Assembly: GCF_003046175.1 (NCBI RefSeq)
Contig: NZ_PZZM01000001.1
Coordinates: 1,869,001 to 1,933,000 of the forward strand
DNA from: Bosea sp. 124
GTDB taxonomy: Bacteria; Pseudomonadota; Alphaproteobacteria; Rhizobiales; Beijerinckiaceae
DNA length: 64,000 nucleotides
Direction: 5' to 3'
The notes below the pieces were generated by a model. That model was not told the DNA's origin and did no database searches. It saw only the letters and a list, made by a program, of their open reading frames with translations. Position numbers and translations under genes: made by a program. This document shows, one piece after another, positions 18,306 to 29,299 of this stretch (positions are counted from its first letter, which is position 1; each line of letters begins with the position of its first letter).

Positions 18306-18749
18306 ATGCTGGGGGGAATCGGAGCCTTCATCGCGTCGGAGATTTCCGGCGCTGTCCGGCGCAACGTCATCGTCTACGGGCTGATGGGTTTTGCGGCTCT
18401 TCTGCTGCTCTGCGCCGGTGGCTATGCGCTGAGTGCGCTGCACACGGTTCTGGCACTGCGCTACGGCACCGCCGAAGCAAGCCTCTTCATCGCCGGTGGC
18501 CTGCTGCTGGCTGCGCTCATCGCGTTCGGAATCGCGCTCTACGTCAAGAACCGTCGGCGCCCGGCCCGGCCGATTGCGGCGACTGCGCTGGTGGCGGCGC
18601 CTCTCGCGGCCAAGCTGATCGGCTCCGGCATCGGATCGGGCAAGGCCTGGCGCGTCGCGCTCGTCGGCGGCGTCGTGGTGCTCGGCGCGCTGCTCGGCCG
18701 ACAATTCTTCACCGGCGGCGAGGCCGGCGATGACGAGGACGAGTCGTGA
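18306..18749 (+). CDS. Phage-holin-superfamily III-like membrane protein
   Basis: 147 residues with two clear membrane segments near the start (VIVYGLMGFAALLLLCAGGY and ASLFIAGGLLLAALIAFGIAL), a basic loop with KNRRRPARP, and a third weaker hydrophobic stretch (VALVGGVVVLGALLG). The acidic C-terminus ends DDEDES. This layout matches the small inner-membrane proteins (YqjE/holin III-like) usually paired with YqjD-type genes, which is the case here with a four-base gap. The precise role is unknown; a cell-envelope stress function is inferred from the EcfG-type promoter upstream. Confidence 0.7.
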   Translation: MLGGIGAFIASEISGAVRRNVIVYGLMGFAALLLLCAGGYALSALHTVLALRYGTAEASLFIAGGLLLAALIAFGIALYVKNRRRPARPIAATALVAAPLAAKLIGSGIGSGKAWRVALVGGVVVLGALLGRQFFTGGEAGDDEDES

Positions 18750-18835
18750 CCCCGGCAGCTGCATGCCGAACCGGCATGGCAATCGCCTGTCTTTTCACAT
18801 AGGGATTGTGGATTCCGTGCTGTAACACGGTATCC

Positions 18836-20206
18836 ATGTCTGCTCAGGTGAGGCCTCGCGCGCGCTTTTTGGTCCCGACGATTCCCGCGCTGCGGGCGCG
18901 ATTGCGCTCGGCGACGACCACGGTCATCGCGATCGGCGTCGTCGCGGTCGCCATCGTGCTGGCGGCGTGGATCAATCTCCAGGCCCAGAACACCGCGGAG
19001 CGTGTCTCCCGGGCGATCGCCGTCCGCGAAAGCGCCGAGCGCTTCCTCGGTCATCTGCGCGACGCCGAGACCGGGCAGCGCGGCTACATGCTCACCGGAA
19101 CGGCGAGCTATCTGGTTCCGTTCACGAACGGCCGCAGCGCCGCCCTGCCGGCGCTGGACGCCCTCGAGCGGCTGGTCGAGACCGATCCAACGCAGAAGCA
19201 ACGCGTCGCCGCGCTTCGGGCTGATGTCGAACGCAAGCTCGAAGAGCTCGAAGCCACGGTCGCCCTGACGCGCGACGGCCGCCAGAACGCGGCGCTCGCC
19301 ATCGTCCGCGAAGGCAAGGGTATCGGCGCGATGGAGGCGCTGCGCGACACGGTGCAGCAGATCCAGTTGACCGAAAACATCCGGCTGGTCTCGCTCAACC
19401 GCAACGAGGAGCGCCGACGCCTGCTGGCGAGCGTCGGCATCGTCGTGGCGCTGGCCGGGCTCGCCTTCGCCGCCTGGATGCAGTTGCGCACGCGCCACCG
19501 CCGCAGCGTCTCGCTGGCGGTGAGCAATGCCCAGCTCGAGCAGATCGTCAGCGAGCGCACGCAGGAGCTCGAAAACGAGCGCCTGCGCATCGAGGCCCTG
19601 CTGCGCGACGTCAACCACCGCGTCGGCAACAACCTCGCCATGGTCTCCGCGCTGCTCAACGTCCAGAGCCGCCAGAGCCGCGAGCCCGCCGTCCGGACCG
19701 CGCTCCAGCAGGCACAGTCACGCATCCAGGCCATCGCCGCAGGACAGCGCCGCCTGCGCCTCGACCTCGACACCGACGAGATCGAGGCACGGCCCTATAT
19801 GGAGGATTTGCTGGCCGAGATCGGCAAGGCCGCCGAGGGGCGCCCGATCGCCGTGGCGCTCGCCATGGACGCGATCCGGCTGCCCGGCCGCGACGCGGTC
19901 TCCTTCGTCGTCATCGTCAACGAGCTGGTGACGAATGCGATCAAGCACGCATTTCCCGATGGCATCGCAGGCAACATCGTCATCCGCTTCACCGAGACGG
20001 AGCTGGAGGACGCGCCCGCGCTGGCCCTGTCGGTGGAAGATGACGGGGTCGGCATGCCTGCCACGGTCGAGGCCAAGGGCCTCGGCCAGACCGTCATCGC
20101 GAGCCTGCTCAGGAGCATGCAGGCGACGATGACGTCGTCGGCTCTCGATCCGGGTTCCCCGCGCCCGGGCACCTGCGTGACGCTGGTCTTCCCCAAGAGG
20201 GACTGA
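18836..20206 (+). CDS. CHASE3-domain sensor histidine kinase (HisKA_2/HWE type)
   Basis: 456 residues. TM1 (about 26-48) and TM2 (about 196-217) enclose a periplasmic CHASE3 domain with the motif LRDAETGQRGYMLTG. A short coiled coil (NAQLEQIVSERTQELENERLRIEAL) follows, then the dimerisation box DVNHRVGNNLAMVSALL whose His is the likely phosphorylation site, and an ATPase domain with the N-box VNELVTNAIKHAF and a G-box EDDGVGMP. The H-box is of the HisKA_2/HWE family, many of which feed the PhyR-EcfG general stress response. No response regulator is adjacent. ATG 18836 is chosen over a TTG at 18806. Confidence 0.88.
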   Translation: MSAQVRPRARFLVPTIPALRARLRSATTTVIAIGVVAVAIVLAAWINLQAQNTAERVSRAIAVRESAERFLGHLRDAETGQRGYMLTGTASYLVPFTNGRSAALPALDALERLVETDPTQKQRVAALRADVERKLEELEATVALTRDGRQNAALAIVREGKGIGAMEALRDTVQQIQLTENIRLVSLNRNEERRRLLASVGIVVALAGLAFAAWMQLRTRHRRSVSLAVSNAQLEQIVSERTQELENERLRIEALLRDVNHRVGNNLAMVSALLNVQSRQSREPAVRTALQQAQSRIQAIAAGQRRLRLDLDTDEIEARPYMEDLLAEIGKAAEGRPIAVALAMDAIRLPGRDAVSFVVIVNELVTNAIKHAFPDGIAGNIVIRFTETELEDAPALALSVEDDGVGMPATVEAKGLGQTVIASLLRSMQATMTSSALDPGSPRPGTCVTLVFPKRD

Positions 20207-20241
20207 ACCGGAAAGCGAGACTGACCCCGAGCGGACGGCAA

Positions 20242-20269
20242 AAAGGCCCGGTCGGACGACCGGGCCTTT
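20242..20269. terminator. Bidirectional intrinsic terminator (kinase gene / cysK)
   Basis: AAAGGCCCGGTC (20242-20253) pairs perfectly with GACCGGGCCTTT (20258-20269) around a four-base loop. It lies 36 bases after the kinase stop and 34 bases beyond the cysK stop on the other strand, with short A/T tracts on both sides, so it can end both convergent transcripts. Confidence 0.85.
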
Positions 20270-20302
20270 CCGCTTCAGCCTTCTGGGGCAAACCGGCGCT
20301 GG

Positions 20303-21289
20303 TCAGAGCCCTTCGAACAGGGCGCTGGAGATATAGCGCTCGGCGAAGGAGGGGATGATCACAACGATCGTCTTGCCGGCGTTCTCGGGCCGCGCGCCGA
20401 CTTCGAGCGCCGCCGCGATCGCAGCGCCAGACGAGATGCCGGCCGGAATGCCTTCCTTCTTCGCCAGCGCACGCGCGGTCTCGAAGGAGGTCTGGTTACC
20501 GACCGTGACCACCTCGTCGATCACCGAGCGGTCGAGGATGCCCGGCACGAAGCCGGCGCCGATACCCTGAATCTTGTGCGGGCCGGGCGCGCCGCCCGAC
20601 AGCACCGGGGAATCCTCGGGCTCGACCGCGATGATCTTCACGCCGGGATTCCTTGCCTTCAGCACCTGGCCGACGCCGGTGATGGTGCCGCCCGTGCCGA
20701 CACCGGCGATGAAGATGTCGACCTTGCCCTGCGTGTCGTTCCAGATCTCCTCGGCCGTGGTCTGGCGATGGATCTCGGGGTTGTGCGGGTTCTCGAACTG
20801 CTGGGGAATGATCGCGCCGGGAATCCCGGCCTTGAGTTCCTCGGCCCGGGCCACGGCGCCGCGCATGCCGCCGGGGCCGGGCGTCAGCTCCAGCTCGGCA
20901 CCGAGCAGAGCCAGCATCTTGCGCCGCTCCAGCGACATCGTCTCCGGCATGACGAGGATCAGGCGATAGCCGCGCGCAGCCGCCACGAAGGCCAGCGCGA
21001 TGCCGGTGTTGCCGGAAGTCGGCTCGATCAGCGTGCCGCCCGGCTTCAGCGCGCCGGAGGCCTCGAGCGCGTCGACCATGTTGACGCCGATGCGGTCCTT
21101 GACGCTGGAGATCGGGTTGAAGAATTCGAGCTTTGCCAGAATCGTCGCGGTGACGCCGCGCTCGGCGGGCAGGCGGTTGAGCTTGACCAGCGGCGTATCG
21201 CCGATGGTGTCGGTGATCGAATCGTAGACCCGGCCGCGACCGGGCGCCTTCGCCGGCGTGGTGTCGAGCTTGCGCGCTGCGTCAGTCAT
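20303..21289 (-). CDS. cysK: Cysteine synthase A
   Basis: CysK makes cysteine from O-acetylserine and sulfide using PLP. The 328-residue product has the PLP lysine in [11 protein letters not shown], the substrate loop [11 protein letters not shown], the phosphate-binding [12 protein letters not shown] and the conserved GIGAGFVP. Length is usual; residues 1-18 are an unconserved tail. The ATG at 21289 is preceded by a near-perfect AGGAGGT site. It is the last gene of the coaBC-dut-rrf2-cysK run, with a 94-base gap to the Rrf2 gene containing short palindromes, so it may also have its own regulated promoter. Confidence 0.95.
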   Translation of the reverse strand: MTDAARKLDTTPAKAPGRGRVYDSITDTIGDTPLVKLNRLPAERGVTATILAKLEFFNPISSVKDRIGVNMVDALEASGALKPGGTLIEPTSGNTGIALAFVAAARGYRLILVMPETMSLERRKMLALLGAELELTPGPGGMRGAVARAEELKAGIPGAIIPQQFENPHNPEIHRQTTAEEIWNDTQGKVDIFIAGVGTGGTITGVGQVLKARNPGVKIIAVEPEDSPVLSGGAPGPHKIQGIGAGFVPGILDRSVIDEVVTVGNQTSFETARALAKKEGIPAGISSGAAIAAALEVGARPENAGKTIVVIIPSFAERYISSALFEGL

Positions 21290-21348
21290 GGAAACCTCCT
21301 CGAAGCGACGGTGTCGAGCCGTCGATGGGCGGCCACGCTAGTTCAATT

Positions 21349-21379
21349 CACGCAGCGTGTCGATGAACACAATAATTCA
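21349..21379. promoter_or_regulatory. Short palindromes upstream of cysK
   Basis: The rrf2-cysK gap holds CACGC-A-GCGTG (21349-21359), a perfect 5-1-5 palindrome, and TGAA-N8-TTCA (21364-21379) in an AT-rich stretch. They lie 60-90 bases upstream of the cysK start. Either could be an operator for the adjacent Rrf2 regulator; short palindromes arise by chance often enough that this is tentative. Confidence 0.35.
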
Positions 21380-21383
21380 CATC

Positions 21384-21836
21384 TTATATCGTAAAATCAG
21401 CATCGAGGCCCATGCCCTCGAAGACCGCCTCTTGCTGCGCCCGCCGGCAGAGTTCCTCGACGGTGACGCCATCCAACACCGCAAGGAAGGCCTGCGAGGC
21501 CCGCATCACCTCCGGCCCGATCACGTCGTCGACGAGCCGCGAATGCGGCATCGGGCCCAGCGCATCCTCGCCGGATTCCTGCATCGCGGCGCGCGCGATG
21601 TCGCCGGCCGTGATCCTGCGCCGCTCCCGGGCCAGTTCGTAGCCGCCGCGCGGGCCGCGCACGCCCTTGAGGATGCCGACCCGGACCAGCGCCTGCAGCA
21701 GCGTCTCGAGATGGCGCGGCGGCAGATCGTGCCGCGCTGCCAGAAACCTTGCCGCCACGGGCGAGGGCCGGGCATGCAGCGCGATATCGACCACCGCCGC
21801 AATGGCGAGCTGGCTGCGGCGCGACAGGAGGATCAC
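21384..21836 (-). CDS. Rrf2 family transcriptional regulator
   Basis: 150 residues from a GTG at 21836 whose bases overlap the dut stop (GTGA), so translation is coupled. The start [20 protein letters not shown] leads into the Rrf2 winged helix-turn-helix ([50 protein letters not shown]). IscR, NsrR and RirA carry three cysteines for a Fe-S cluster in the following loop; here only one Cys (ELCRRA) is present, so cluster binding is unlikely. In this it resembles CymR, the cysteine-metabolism Rrf2 regulator of Gram-positive bacteria, and cysK is the next gene. A role in sulfur control is inferred. Confidence 0.88.
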   Translation of the reverse strand: MILLSRRSQLAIAAVVDIALHARPSPVAARFLAARHDLPPRHLETLLQALVRVGILKGVRGPRGGYELARERRRITAGDIARAAMQESGEDALGPMPHSRLVDDVIGPEVMRASQAFLAVLDGVTVEELCRRAQQEAVFEGMGLDADFTI

Positions 21837-22354
21837 GCGACCGCCCCCGCCGGCACGGTCCCCGAGGCCGTGTCCTGATCGCCCCGCCCGGCATCGGAAA
21901 CGCCGGTCGACCCGAAGCCGCCCGCACCCCGCCCGGTCTGGTCGAGCCCGGCGACCTCGACGAGCGTCGCCCGCGTCACCGGCGCGACCACGAGCTGCGC
22001 GACCCGGTCGCCATGGTGGATCGCAAACGGCTCCTGCCCGTGATTGATCAGGATGACCTTGACCTCGCCGCGATAGTCGCTGTCCACCGTGCCCGGTGCA
22101 TTCAGCACGGTGACGCCATGCTTGGCAGCGAGCCCAGAGCGCGGCCGCACCTGCGCTTCGAAGCCCTCCGGCACCTGCAGGCACAGGCCGCTCGGCACCA
22201 GCGCCCGGGCGCCCGGTGCCAGCGCGATCGTCTCGCCCGGGCCGAGCGCGGCCCTCAAATCCATGCCCGCCGCGCCGGCGCTCTCATAGGCGGGCAGCGG
22301 CAGGTCGGCACCATGCGACAGGCATATGAAGGCGACGCTGACCATCGCACTCAC
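21833..22354 (-). CDS. dut: Deoxyuridine 5'-triphosphate nucleotidohydrolase
   Basis: dUTPase keeps uracil out of DNA by converting dUTP to dUMP and makes the dTTP precursor. The five trimeric dUTPase motifs are visible in order: [33 protein letters not shown] and the C-terminal P-loop-like [10 protein letters not shown]. The tail after GSTG is about 20 residues longer than usual. Start is ambiguous: GTG 22354 overlaps the coaBC stop (GTGA) and ATG 22345 gives the family-like MVSVAF; the former is shown. coaBC-dut adjacency is common in proteobacteria. Confidence 0.95.
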   Translation of the reverse strand: MSAMVSVAFICLSHGADLPLPAYESAGAAGMDLRAALGPGETIALAPGARALVPSGLCLQVPEGFEAQVRPRSGLAAKHGVTVLNAPGTVDSDYRGEVKVILINHGQEPFAIHHGDRVAQLVVAPVTRATLVEVAGLDQTGRGAGGFGSTGVSDAGRGDQDTASGTVPAGAVA

Positions 22355-23625
22355 GTCCCGGCCCGCGCTGTCGCCAGCTTCGCGAGATGCGCGACCAGCC
22401 GGGTCGCGACCTCCTGCTTGGCCAGCGTCGGCCAGTTCTCGACGCCGTCGCGTGTGACGAGATGCACGGTATTGGCATCGCCGCCCATCACGCCGGTGCC
22501 GCCGACATCGTTGGCGACGATGAGGTCGCAGCCTTTGCGGGCGAGCTTCGCCTGCGCATAGGCGACGACGTTCTCGGTTTCCGCGGCGAAACCGACGACC
22601 AGAGGCGGACGACCGCCCAGCCGCTTCGCGACGGTCGCGAGAATGTCGGGATTCTCGACCAGCGCGAGCGGCGGCAAGCCGCCTCCGTCCTTCTTCAGCT
22701 TCTCCGGCGCTTCGTCGGCCACGCGCCAGTCGGCGACGGCGGCGGCGAAGATCGCGATGTCGGCCGGCAGCGCGGCCTCGACCGTCGCCAGCATCTCGCG
22801 GGCGGATTCGACATGGACGGTCTCCACCCCGACGGGGTCGGCAATCGCGACGGGGCCGGAAACCAGCGTCACCCGTGCCCCGGCAGCGGCGGCGGCGGCG
22901 GCGATGGCATGGCCCTGCTTGCCCGAGGAGCGGTTGGCGATATAGCGCACGGGGTCGATCGCCTCATGGGTCGGCCCCGAGGTCACCAGCACATGCCGGC
23001 CGGCGAGCGGCCCCTGCGCGGCAGCGGCACCGGGCAGACGGCCGAGAAAGCCGATGGCGCGCTGTTGAGGCGGAGCCTCGCCCGCCAGCGCGAGTTCGAT
23101 CGCGGCAAGGATCTCAGCCGGCTCGGCCATGCGGCCCGGCCCGCTCTCGCCGCGCTCGGCCATGGCACCGGAATTGGGGCCGACGACGAGCACGCCGTCC
23201 TTTTCAAGCTGCGCCATGTTCCGGCGCGTCGCCGGATGCTGCCACATCCGCGGATTCATCGCGGGCGCGATCAGAATGCGCTTGTCGGTGGCGAGCAATG
23301 CCGTCGAGGCGAGATCATTGGCGAGGCCGGTCGCCATCTTGGCGATCAGGTCGGCGGTCGCGGGGGCCACGACCAGCAGGTCGGTCGAGCGCGACAGCGC
23401 GATATGGCCGATATCCGCCTCGTCGGTCAGCGAGAACAGGTCGGTGAAGCAGCGTTCGCCCGCGAGCGAGGACACCGCCAGCGACGTGACGAACTCCTCC
23501 CCGGCTTTGGTCACGATGCAGCGCGAGGCGATGCCGCGATCCTTCAGCCGGCGGATCAGTTCGAGGCACTTATAGGCGGCGATGCCGCCGCCTATGATCA
23601 GGAGGATGGAGCGGGATGCGGGCAA
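22351..23625 (-). CDS. coaBC: Bifunctional phosphopantothenoylcysteine decarboxylase/synthetase
   Basis: CoaBC couples 4'-phosphopantothenate to cysteine and decarboxylates the product in coenzyme A synthesis. The N-terminal FMN-binding CoaC domain shows [19 protein letters not shown], catalytic-site [16 protein letters not shown] and APAMNPRMW; the C-terminal CoaB domain shows [17 protein letters not shown] and NRSSGKQG plus the late [14 protein letters not shown] at 23625 is preferred because an AGGAG site lies seven bases upstream and the conserved domain begins immediately; ATG 23664 would add 13 residues without a ribosome-binding site. Its CTP-dependent use of cysteine links it functionally to cysK downstream. 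Confidence 0.94.
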   Translation of the reverse strand: MPASRSILLIIGGGIAAYKCLELIRRLKDRGIASRCIVTKAGEEFVTSLAVSSLAGERCFTDLFSLTDEADIGHIALSRSTDLLVVAPATADLIAKMATGLANDLASTALLATDKRILIAPAMNPRMWQHPATRRNMAQLEKDGVLVVGPNSGAMAERGESGPGRMAEPAEILAAIELALAGEAPPQQRAIGFLGRLPGAAAAQGPLAGRHVLVTSGPTHEAIDPVRYIANRSSGKQGHAIAAAAAAAGARVTLVSGPVAIADPVGVETVHVESAREMLATVEAALPADIAIFAAAVADWRVADEAPEKLKKDGGGLPPLALVENPDILATVAKRLGGRPPLVVGFAAETENVVAYAQAKLARKGCDLIVANDVGGTGVMGGDANTVHLVTRDGVENWPTLAKQEVATRLVAHLAKLATARAGT

Positions 23626-23767
23626 GGGCGGGCTCCTGAGCCGAAAGTGTCCGTTACCTAGCATCGCGCAGGCGGGGATGTCATCGGGCCCCGACCGGGC
23701 AGCACGCAGCGAGGATGCCGCCCGACAGCTCGGGGCCGAGCCGCCTCCCCCTCGGGAGCGACGCCGG

Positions 23768-24706
23768 CTATGTCGTGATCGCGTCGATCTCGGCGAGCTC
23801 TTCCGCCGTCAGCACCCAGTCGGCCGCCTTCACATTGACCGCGATCTGCTCGGGCTTCGTCGCGCCGGCGATGACGCTGGAGACGACCGGCTGCATGGCG
23901 AGCCAGGAAAAGGCGAGTTCGACCAGCGTCTTGCCACGCGCCTCGCAGAAAGCAGCAAGCTTCTCGGTCTTGCCCCAGTTCGTATCGGTCAGGATCTCCG
24001 CGGCGCGCTGCGCTTCCCGCGTCATGCGCGCGCCTTCCGGCATCGGGGCGTTGCGCTTGTACTTGCCGGTGAGCAGCCCGTTGGCGAGCGGGAAATAGGG
24101 CAGCAGCCCCATGCCGTTACGACGCGCGGCGGGAACCAAGTCCTTCTCCGCGCCGCGCACCAGCAGGCTGTACTCGTCCTGACAGGAGGCAAAGCCATGA
24201 ATGCCGAGATCGCGTGCGGTCCACTGCGCGTCGGCCATCTGCCAGGCCGGCATGTTCGAGCAGCCGACATAGCGGACCTTGCCCTGGCGGATCAGGTCCT
24301 CGAGAGCGCGCAGCGTCTCGTCGATCGGCGTCAGCGGGTCGGCACGGTGGAACTGGTAGAGGTCGATCCAGTCGGTCTTCAGCCGCGTCAGCGAGGCCTC
24401 GACCGCGGACATAATGTAGCGCCGCGAGCCGCCCTTCATCGTGCCGGCGTCGTTCATATCCATGCCGAACTTGGTCGCCAGCACGATGTCCTTGCGGCGC
24501 GCGCCGAGCAACGCTCCCAGAACCGTCTCGGAGCTGCCGCGATTGCCATAGACATCGGCCGTGTCAAACAGCGTGATGCCATGCTCGATCGCCGCATCGA
24601 CGACCTTGCGCGCCGCCTCGTCATCGATCCGGCCGCCGAAATTGTTGCAGCCGAGGCCGACAAGCGAGACGCGCAGGCCGGAACGGCCGAGGTTGCGGAA
24701 CTGCAT
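23768..24706 (-). CDS. Aldo/keto reductase
   Basis: 312-residue NADPH-dependent oxidoreductase with a TIM-barrel fold. The catalytic tetrad is visible: Asp and Tyr in FDTADVYGNRGSSE, Lys in LATKFGMD and His in LYQFHRAD. It begins MQFRNLGRSGLRVSLVGLGCNNFGG, a start typical of the YhdN/Tas-like branch, and ends with the NADP-binding SSVIAGATKPEQIAVN region. The ATG at 24706 is chosen over an upstream non-ATG start. It stands alone, transcribed away from coaBC's start. The substrate cannot be told from sequence. Confidence 0.9.
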   Translation of the reverse strand: MQFRNLGRSGLRVSLVGLGCNNFGGRIDDEAARKVVDAAIEHGITLFDTADVYGNRGSSETVLGALLGARRKDIVLATKFGMDMNDAGTMKGGSRRYIMSAVEASLTRLKTDWIDLYQFHRADPLTPIDETLRALEDLIRQGKVRYVGCSNMPAWQMADAQWTARDLGIHGFASCQDEYSLLVRGAEKDLVPAARRNGMGLLPYFPLANGLLTGKYKRNAPMPEGARMTREAQRAAEILTDTNWGKTEKLAAFCEARGKTLVELAFSWLAMQPVVSSVIAGATKPEQIAVNVKAADWVLTAEELAEIDAITT

Positions 24707-24878
24707 GGGTGTAGTCCTTCTGCGGAAGAGCCACACAGGACCAGAGCCGGCGCGGCGCGGCAAGCGCGGCGCGCGGTCGTCACGGCTGCACCCGGCGCAG
24801 GACCGGGGCGTTGCTCAGGCCGAAGATCCAGAGCACGATGTCGTCAGAAAGCCGGTTCCCACTTTTTCGGCATCTTGC

Positions 24879-25727
24879 TCAGTGGGACATCAGGCAGCAG
24901 ATGGGCGTCGTCTCGAGCAGGTCCTGCGTGACGCCGCCGAAGATCCATTCCCGCATGCGGCTATGGCCATAGGCGCCGGCGACGATGAGATCCGCCCCCT
25001 GGTGCCGCACCTGCGTCATGATCTCGTCGACGACATATTCCGCGCTGTCGGGCCGCAACACGGCGCGGGCGGCGATGCCGTGCTGCGCAAGGTAGCCGCA
25101 GACATCCTGCGCTCCGTTCTCGATTGCCTCCTCCCCGACCGCCAGCACGGAGACGGCTTCGGCGCGCACGAGGAAGGGCAGCGCATCGTGGACGGCACGG
25201 CGTGCCTCGCACGTGTCCTTCCAGGCGATGACCGCGCTCTTCGCCGCAAGCGTCTCGACCCCGGGCGGGACCACCAGGATCGGCCGGCCCAGCTCCATCA
25301 CGAGATCGCCGGGGGCGACGCCCATGCGGCCTACCGCTTCATCGTCCGGGCCCTGACGGGCCAGGACGACCAGATCGGCGGCGCGGCACTGCGTCAGAGC
25401 GAAGCCGCGCGGCTGTTCGATGGCGCAGCGCCAGTCCACGGCCGGCGCGCCCTCCGCGACACGGCGGAACAGCGCCTCGGCCTTGGCCAGATCCTCCTGA
25501 ACGACGCCGCGGGCGTTCTCGAGCAGCACGGCGTCGACCATGCCGGTGCCGTCGCCGTAATAGGGCAGTTCGATTTCGTCGGCGCCGATGCCGATCAGCC
25601 GGCAAGGCAGGGCCTGTGCCAGGCGGGCGGCGAAGCGGATCGTCGCCTCCGCACCGGCACCGAGATGGACCGGCGTGAGCAGGCCCGCATAACGCGGAGC
25701 TTCCGTCGAGGATCGGGTCATGGGCAT
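24879..25727 (-). CDS. Universal stress protein, tandem UspA domains
   Basis: 282 residues, two UspA-like halves. The second half carries the cleaner nucleotide-binding features GADLIVAGAYGHSRMREWIFGG, while ILVVPPG closes the first half. It ends PICCLMSH, close to the end of the second USP at 26303-27142 (PILMSH), so the two genes are paralogous. It follows a small hypothetical gene by 39 bases and both probably start from the promoter region with a FixK-like box at 26233. USPs of this class accumulate under low oxygen or growth arrest. Confidence 0.88.
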   Translation of the reverse strand: MPMTRSSTEAPRYAGLLTPVHLGAGAEATIRFAARLAQALPCRLIGIGADEIELPYYGDGTGMVDAVLLENARGVVQEDLAKAEALFRRVAEGAPAVDWRCAIEQPRGFALTQCRAADLVVLARQGPDDEAVGRMGVAPGDLVMELGRPILVVPPGVETLAAKSAVIAWKDTCEARRAVHDALPFLVRAEAVSVLAVGEEAIENGAQDVCGYLAQHGIAARAVLRPDSAEYVVDEIMTQVRHQGADLIVAGAYGHSRMREWIFGGVTQDLLETTPICCLMSH

Positions 25728-25766
25728 GGCTTTGTCTCCATCGCGCGACTGTATCTGGCTATGAGC

Positions 25767-26171
25767 TCAAAGAGCGCCGGCCGAAGCGGCCTTGCCGACG
25801 GGTCGAATGGCGACGACCTTGTAAGGCTGGAATTCGCCATCCTGCTCCCGGATCGAGACATATTCCCCGAGCGTGAAGCGGTGGCGATCCAGCTTGTACC
25901 CGACCTCGTCATCGTCGGAGGAGGCCTCGTCGTAGTCGATGCCCCAGCTCGCGCCGCCCTCGCCGCCGGCCCGGTGCAGGAGCCAGCCATGGCGATCGGG
26001 CTCGCCCGGGCGAAAGCGCCTGACCCGGCATCGGTCGCGCTCGCCATGCCATTCGGCAGCGACGAGACGGCCTTCGGCATCGAGAGGCGCGGTGATCTCG
26101 TAGCCATCCTGGCTGCTGCCTTCCGGGTGCGCGGCCGTGCGGCCGAGATGCAGTGAAATGCGCTGAAGCAT
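25767..26171 (-). CDS. Hypothetical protein
   Basis: 134 residues, start ATG 26171 with a GAGGAA ribosome-binding site. The protein begins MLQRISLHLGRTAAHPEGS and contains WLLHRAGGEGGASWGIDYDE and HRFTLGEYVSIREQDGE, a hydrophilic, beta-rich composition with no signal peptide or membrane segment. I do not recognise the family. It is 39 bases upstream of a universal stress protein gene on the same strand and divergent from another, so a stress or low-oxygen context is likely. Confidence 0.7.
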   Translation of the reverse strand: MLQRISLHLGRTAAHPEGSSQDGYEITAPLDAEGRLVAAEWHGERDRCRVRRFRPGEPDRHGWLLHRAGGEGGASWGIDYDEASSDDDEVGYKLDRHRFTLGEYVSIREQDGEFQPYKVVAIRPVGKAASAGAL

Positions 26172-26232
26172 GGCGGTTCCTCGATCGTCATCGTCCTTGG
26201 CCGCACTCTTCCATCGATCCCGGGGCGAGGGA

Positions 26233-26246
26233 TTGATCCAGCGCAA
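26233..26246. promoter_or_regulatory. FNR/FixK-type box
   Basis: TTGATCCAGCGCAA fits the FixK2-type consensus TTG(A/C)-N6-(T/G)CAA, with a full TTGAT left half. It sits between the divergent gene starts at 26171 and 26303, about 60 bases from each, where an activator of the Crp/Fnr family would be expected. Universal stress protein genes are frequent members of Fnr/FixK regulons. Short sites like this can occur by chance. Confidence 0.5.
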
Positions 26247-26302
26247 GAAGGCGGCATCGCAATCTGGCAAGCTTGAGCGGACATACACAGGAGAAGGTCG
26301 TG

Positions 26303-27142
26303 ATGCCCAAATCGCTCAAGAGCGTTCTCGTCGCTTTCACCGAGGAGGGGCGCGGCGAACGGAGTTCCGCTCTCGCCTACGCGCTGTCCCTGTCGCAGCA
26401 GGCGAAGGCGCATCTCACCGTCCAGGCCGCCTCGATGCGCTATGCGGTACCGGCTTCGCTGGTCGGGGCATTCGGCGCCGAGCTGATCAGCAGCGAAAAC
26501 CGCCGGATTCAGGCGCTCGCCGAAGCCTTTGCGGAAAAGGCCAAGGGCACCGCCGACGCCGCGGGCGTCACCTGCACGGTCGAAGCTCCGACGCTGGTCT
26601 ACGCCGATCTCTGCGACCGGCTGCTCGCCTATGCGCGGGTCCATGACGTCAGCATCCTCGACATGGAGAAGGATGCCGTGCAGCGCGATCGCGGGCTGAT
26701 CGAGGCCGCGCTGTTCGAAAGCGGGCGGCCGGTGCTGATCATTCCGCCCGGCAGCGAGCGCTTCTCCGCAAGGCGGATTTTGATCGCCTGGGATGGCGGC
26801 GCCTCGGCGGCGCGCGCGGTCGGCGATGCGATGCCGTTCCTGACCAGGGCCGAAGAGGTCGAGATCCTCTCCGTGAGCGGCGAGAAGGATCTGTCGAGCG
26901 TGATCGCGGGGGCGGATCTCGCGCCGCATCTGGCCCGGCACGGCATCAAGGTCACGGTGCGCAATATCGCGCTCACGCAGCCGGACGTCGCCAGCGAGAT
27001 CCGGCAAGCGGCGACGGATTTCGGGGCGGACCTCGTGGTCAGCGGCGCCTACAAGCATTCGCGCCTGCGCGAGTGGCTGCTCGGCGGCGTGACGCAGTCG
27101 CTGCTCAAGGACTGCACCCTGCCGATCCTGATGAGCCACTGA
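26303..27142 (+). CDS. Universal stress protein, tandem UspA domains
   Basis: 279 residues from ATG 26303, which has a GGAGAAGG site upstream. Two UspA halves: VLVAFTEEGRGERSSALAYAL opens the first and RILIAWDGGASAARAVGDAMPFL the second; ADLVVSGAYKHSRLREWLLGGVTQ is the nucleotide-binding C-terminal block. It is paralogous to the protein at 24879-25727, which shares the GAYxHSRxREWxxGGVTQ pattern. The gene is divergent from that pair and followed by an intrinsic terminator. Probable cytoplasmic stress protein; exact target unknown. Confidence 0.88.
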   Translation: MPKSLKSVLVAFTEEGRGERSSALAYALSLSQQAKAHLTVQAASMRYAVPASLVGAFGAELISSENRRIQALAEAFAEKAKGTADAAGVTCTVEAPTLVYADLCDRLLAYARVHDVSILDMEKDAVQRDRGLIEAALFESGRPVLIIPPGSERFSARRILIAWDGGASAARAVGDAMPFLTRAEEVEILSVSGEKDLSSVIAGADLAPHLARHGIKVTVRNIALTQPDVASEIRQAATDFGADLVVSGAYKHSRLREWLLGGVTQSLLKDCTLPILMSH

Positions 27143-27166
27143 GCGGCCGCCCGTCCCGAAACGAAG

Positions 27167-27195
27167 ACGGGCGGACCTCGCGGCCCGCCCGTTTT
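27167..27195. terminator. Intrinsic terminator between USP gene and typA
   Basis: ACGGGCGG (27167-27174) pairs with CCGCCCGT (27185-27192) around a ten-base loop and is followed by TTTT. It lies 24 bases after the plus-strand USP stop and 24 bases beyond the typA stop, and best serves the plus-strand gene. Confidence 0.75.
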
Positions 27196-27218
27196 CCGAT
27201 CATCCCGGAATGGCCTGA

Positions 27219-29042
<1,824 letters not shown>

Positions 29043-29299
29043 GCGGGCAGGGGCCTCTTTCATGGCCACAAGCCGGCGAGGATCAAAGCCCCGTCGGCGC
29101 AGCCCGTTGTTTCGAGAATCTGGATTTCGCTGCGCCGCACATAAACGTTGGCGGGCGTTCCGGCAACCGTGCAGGGCGATTTTGCCTGCCGCAGGGTGAA
29201 TATGCTGCGCGCCGATCGCGCGCAGCGCCGTGCTCGCAGACCCGACAGGGCCAGAACGAAGGCCGCTTTGGGAAAACCGCCGGCCTATGCGCCAGCCCG

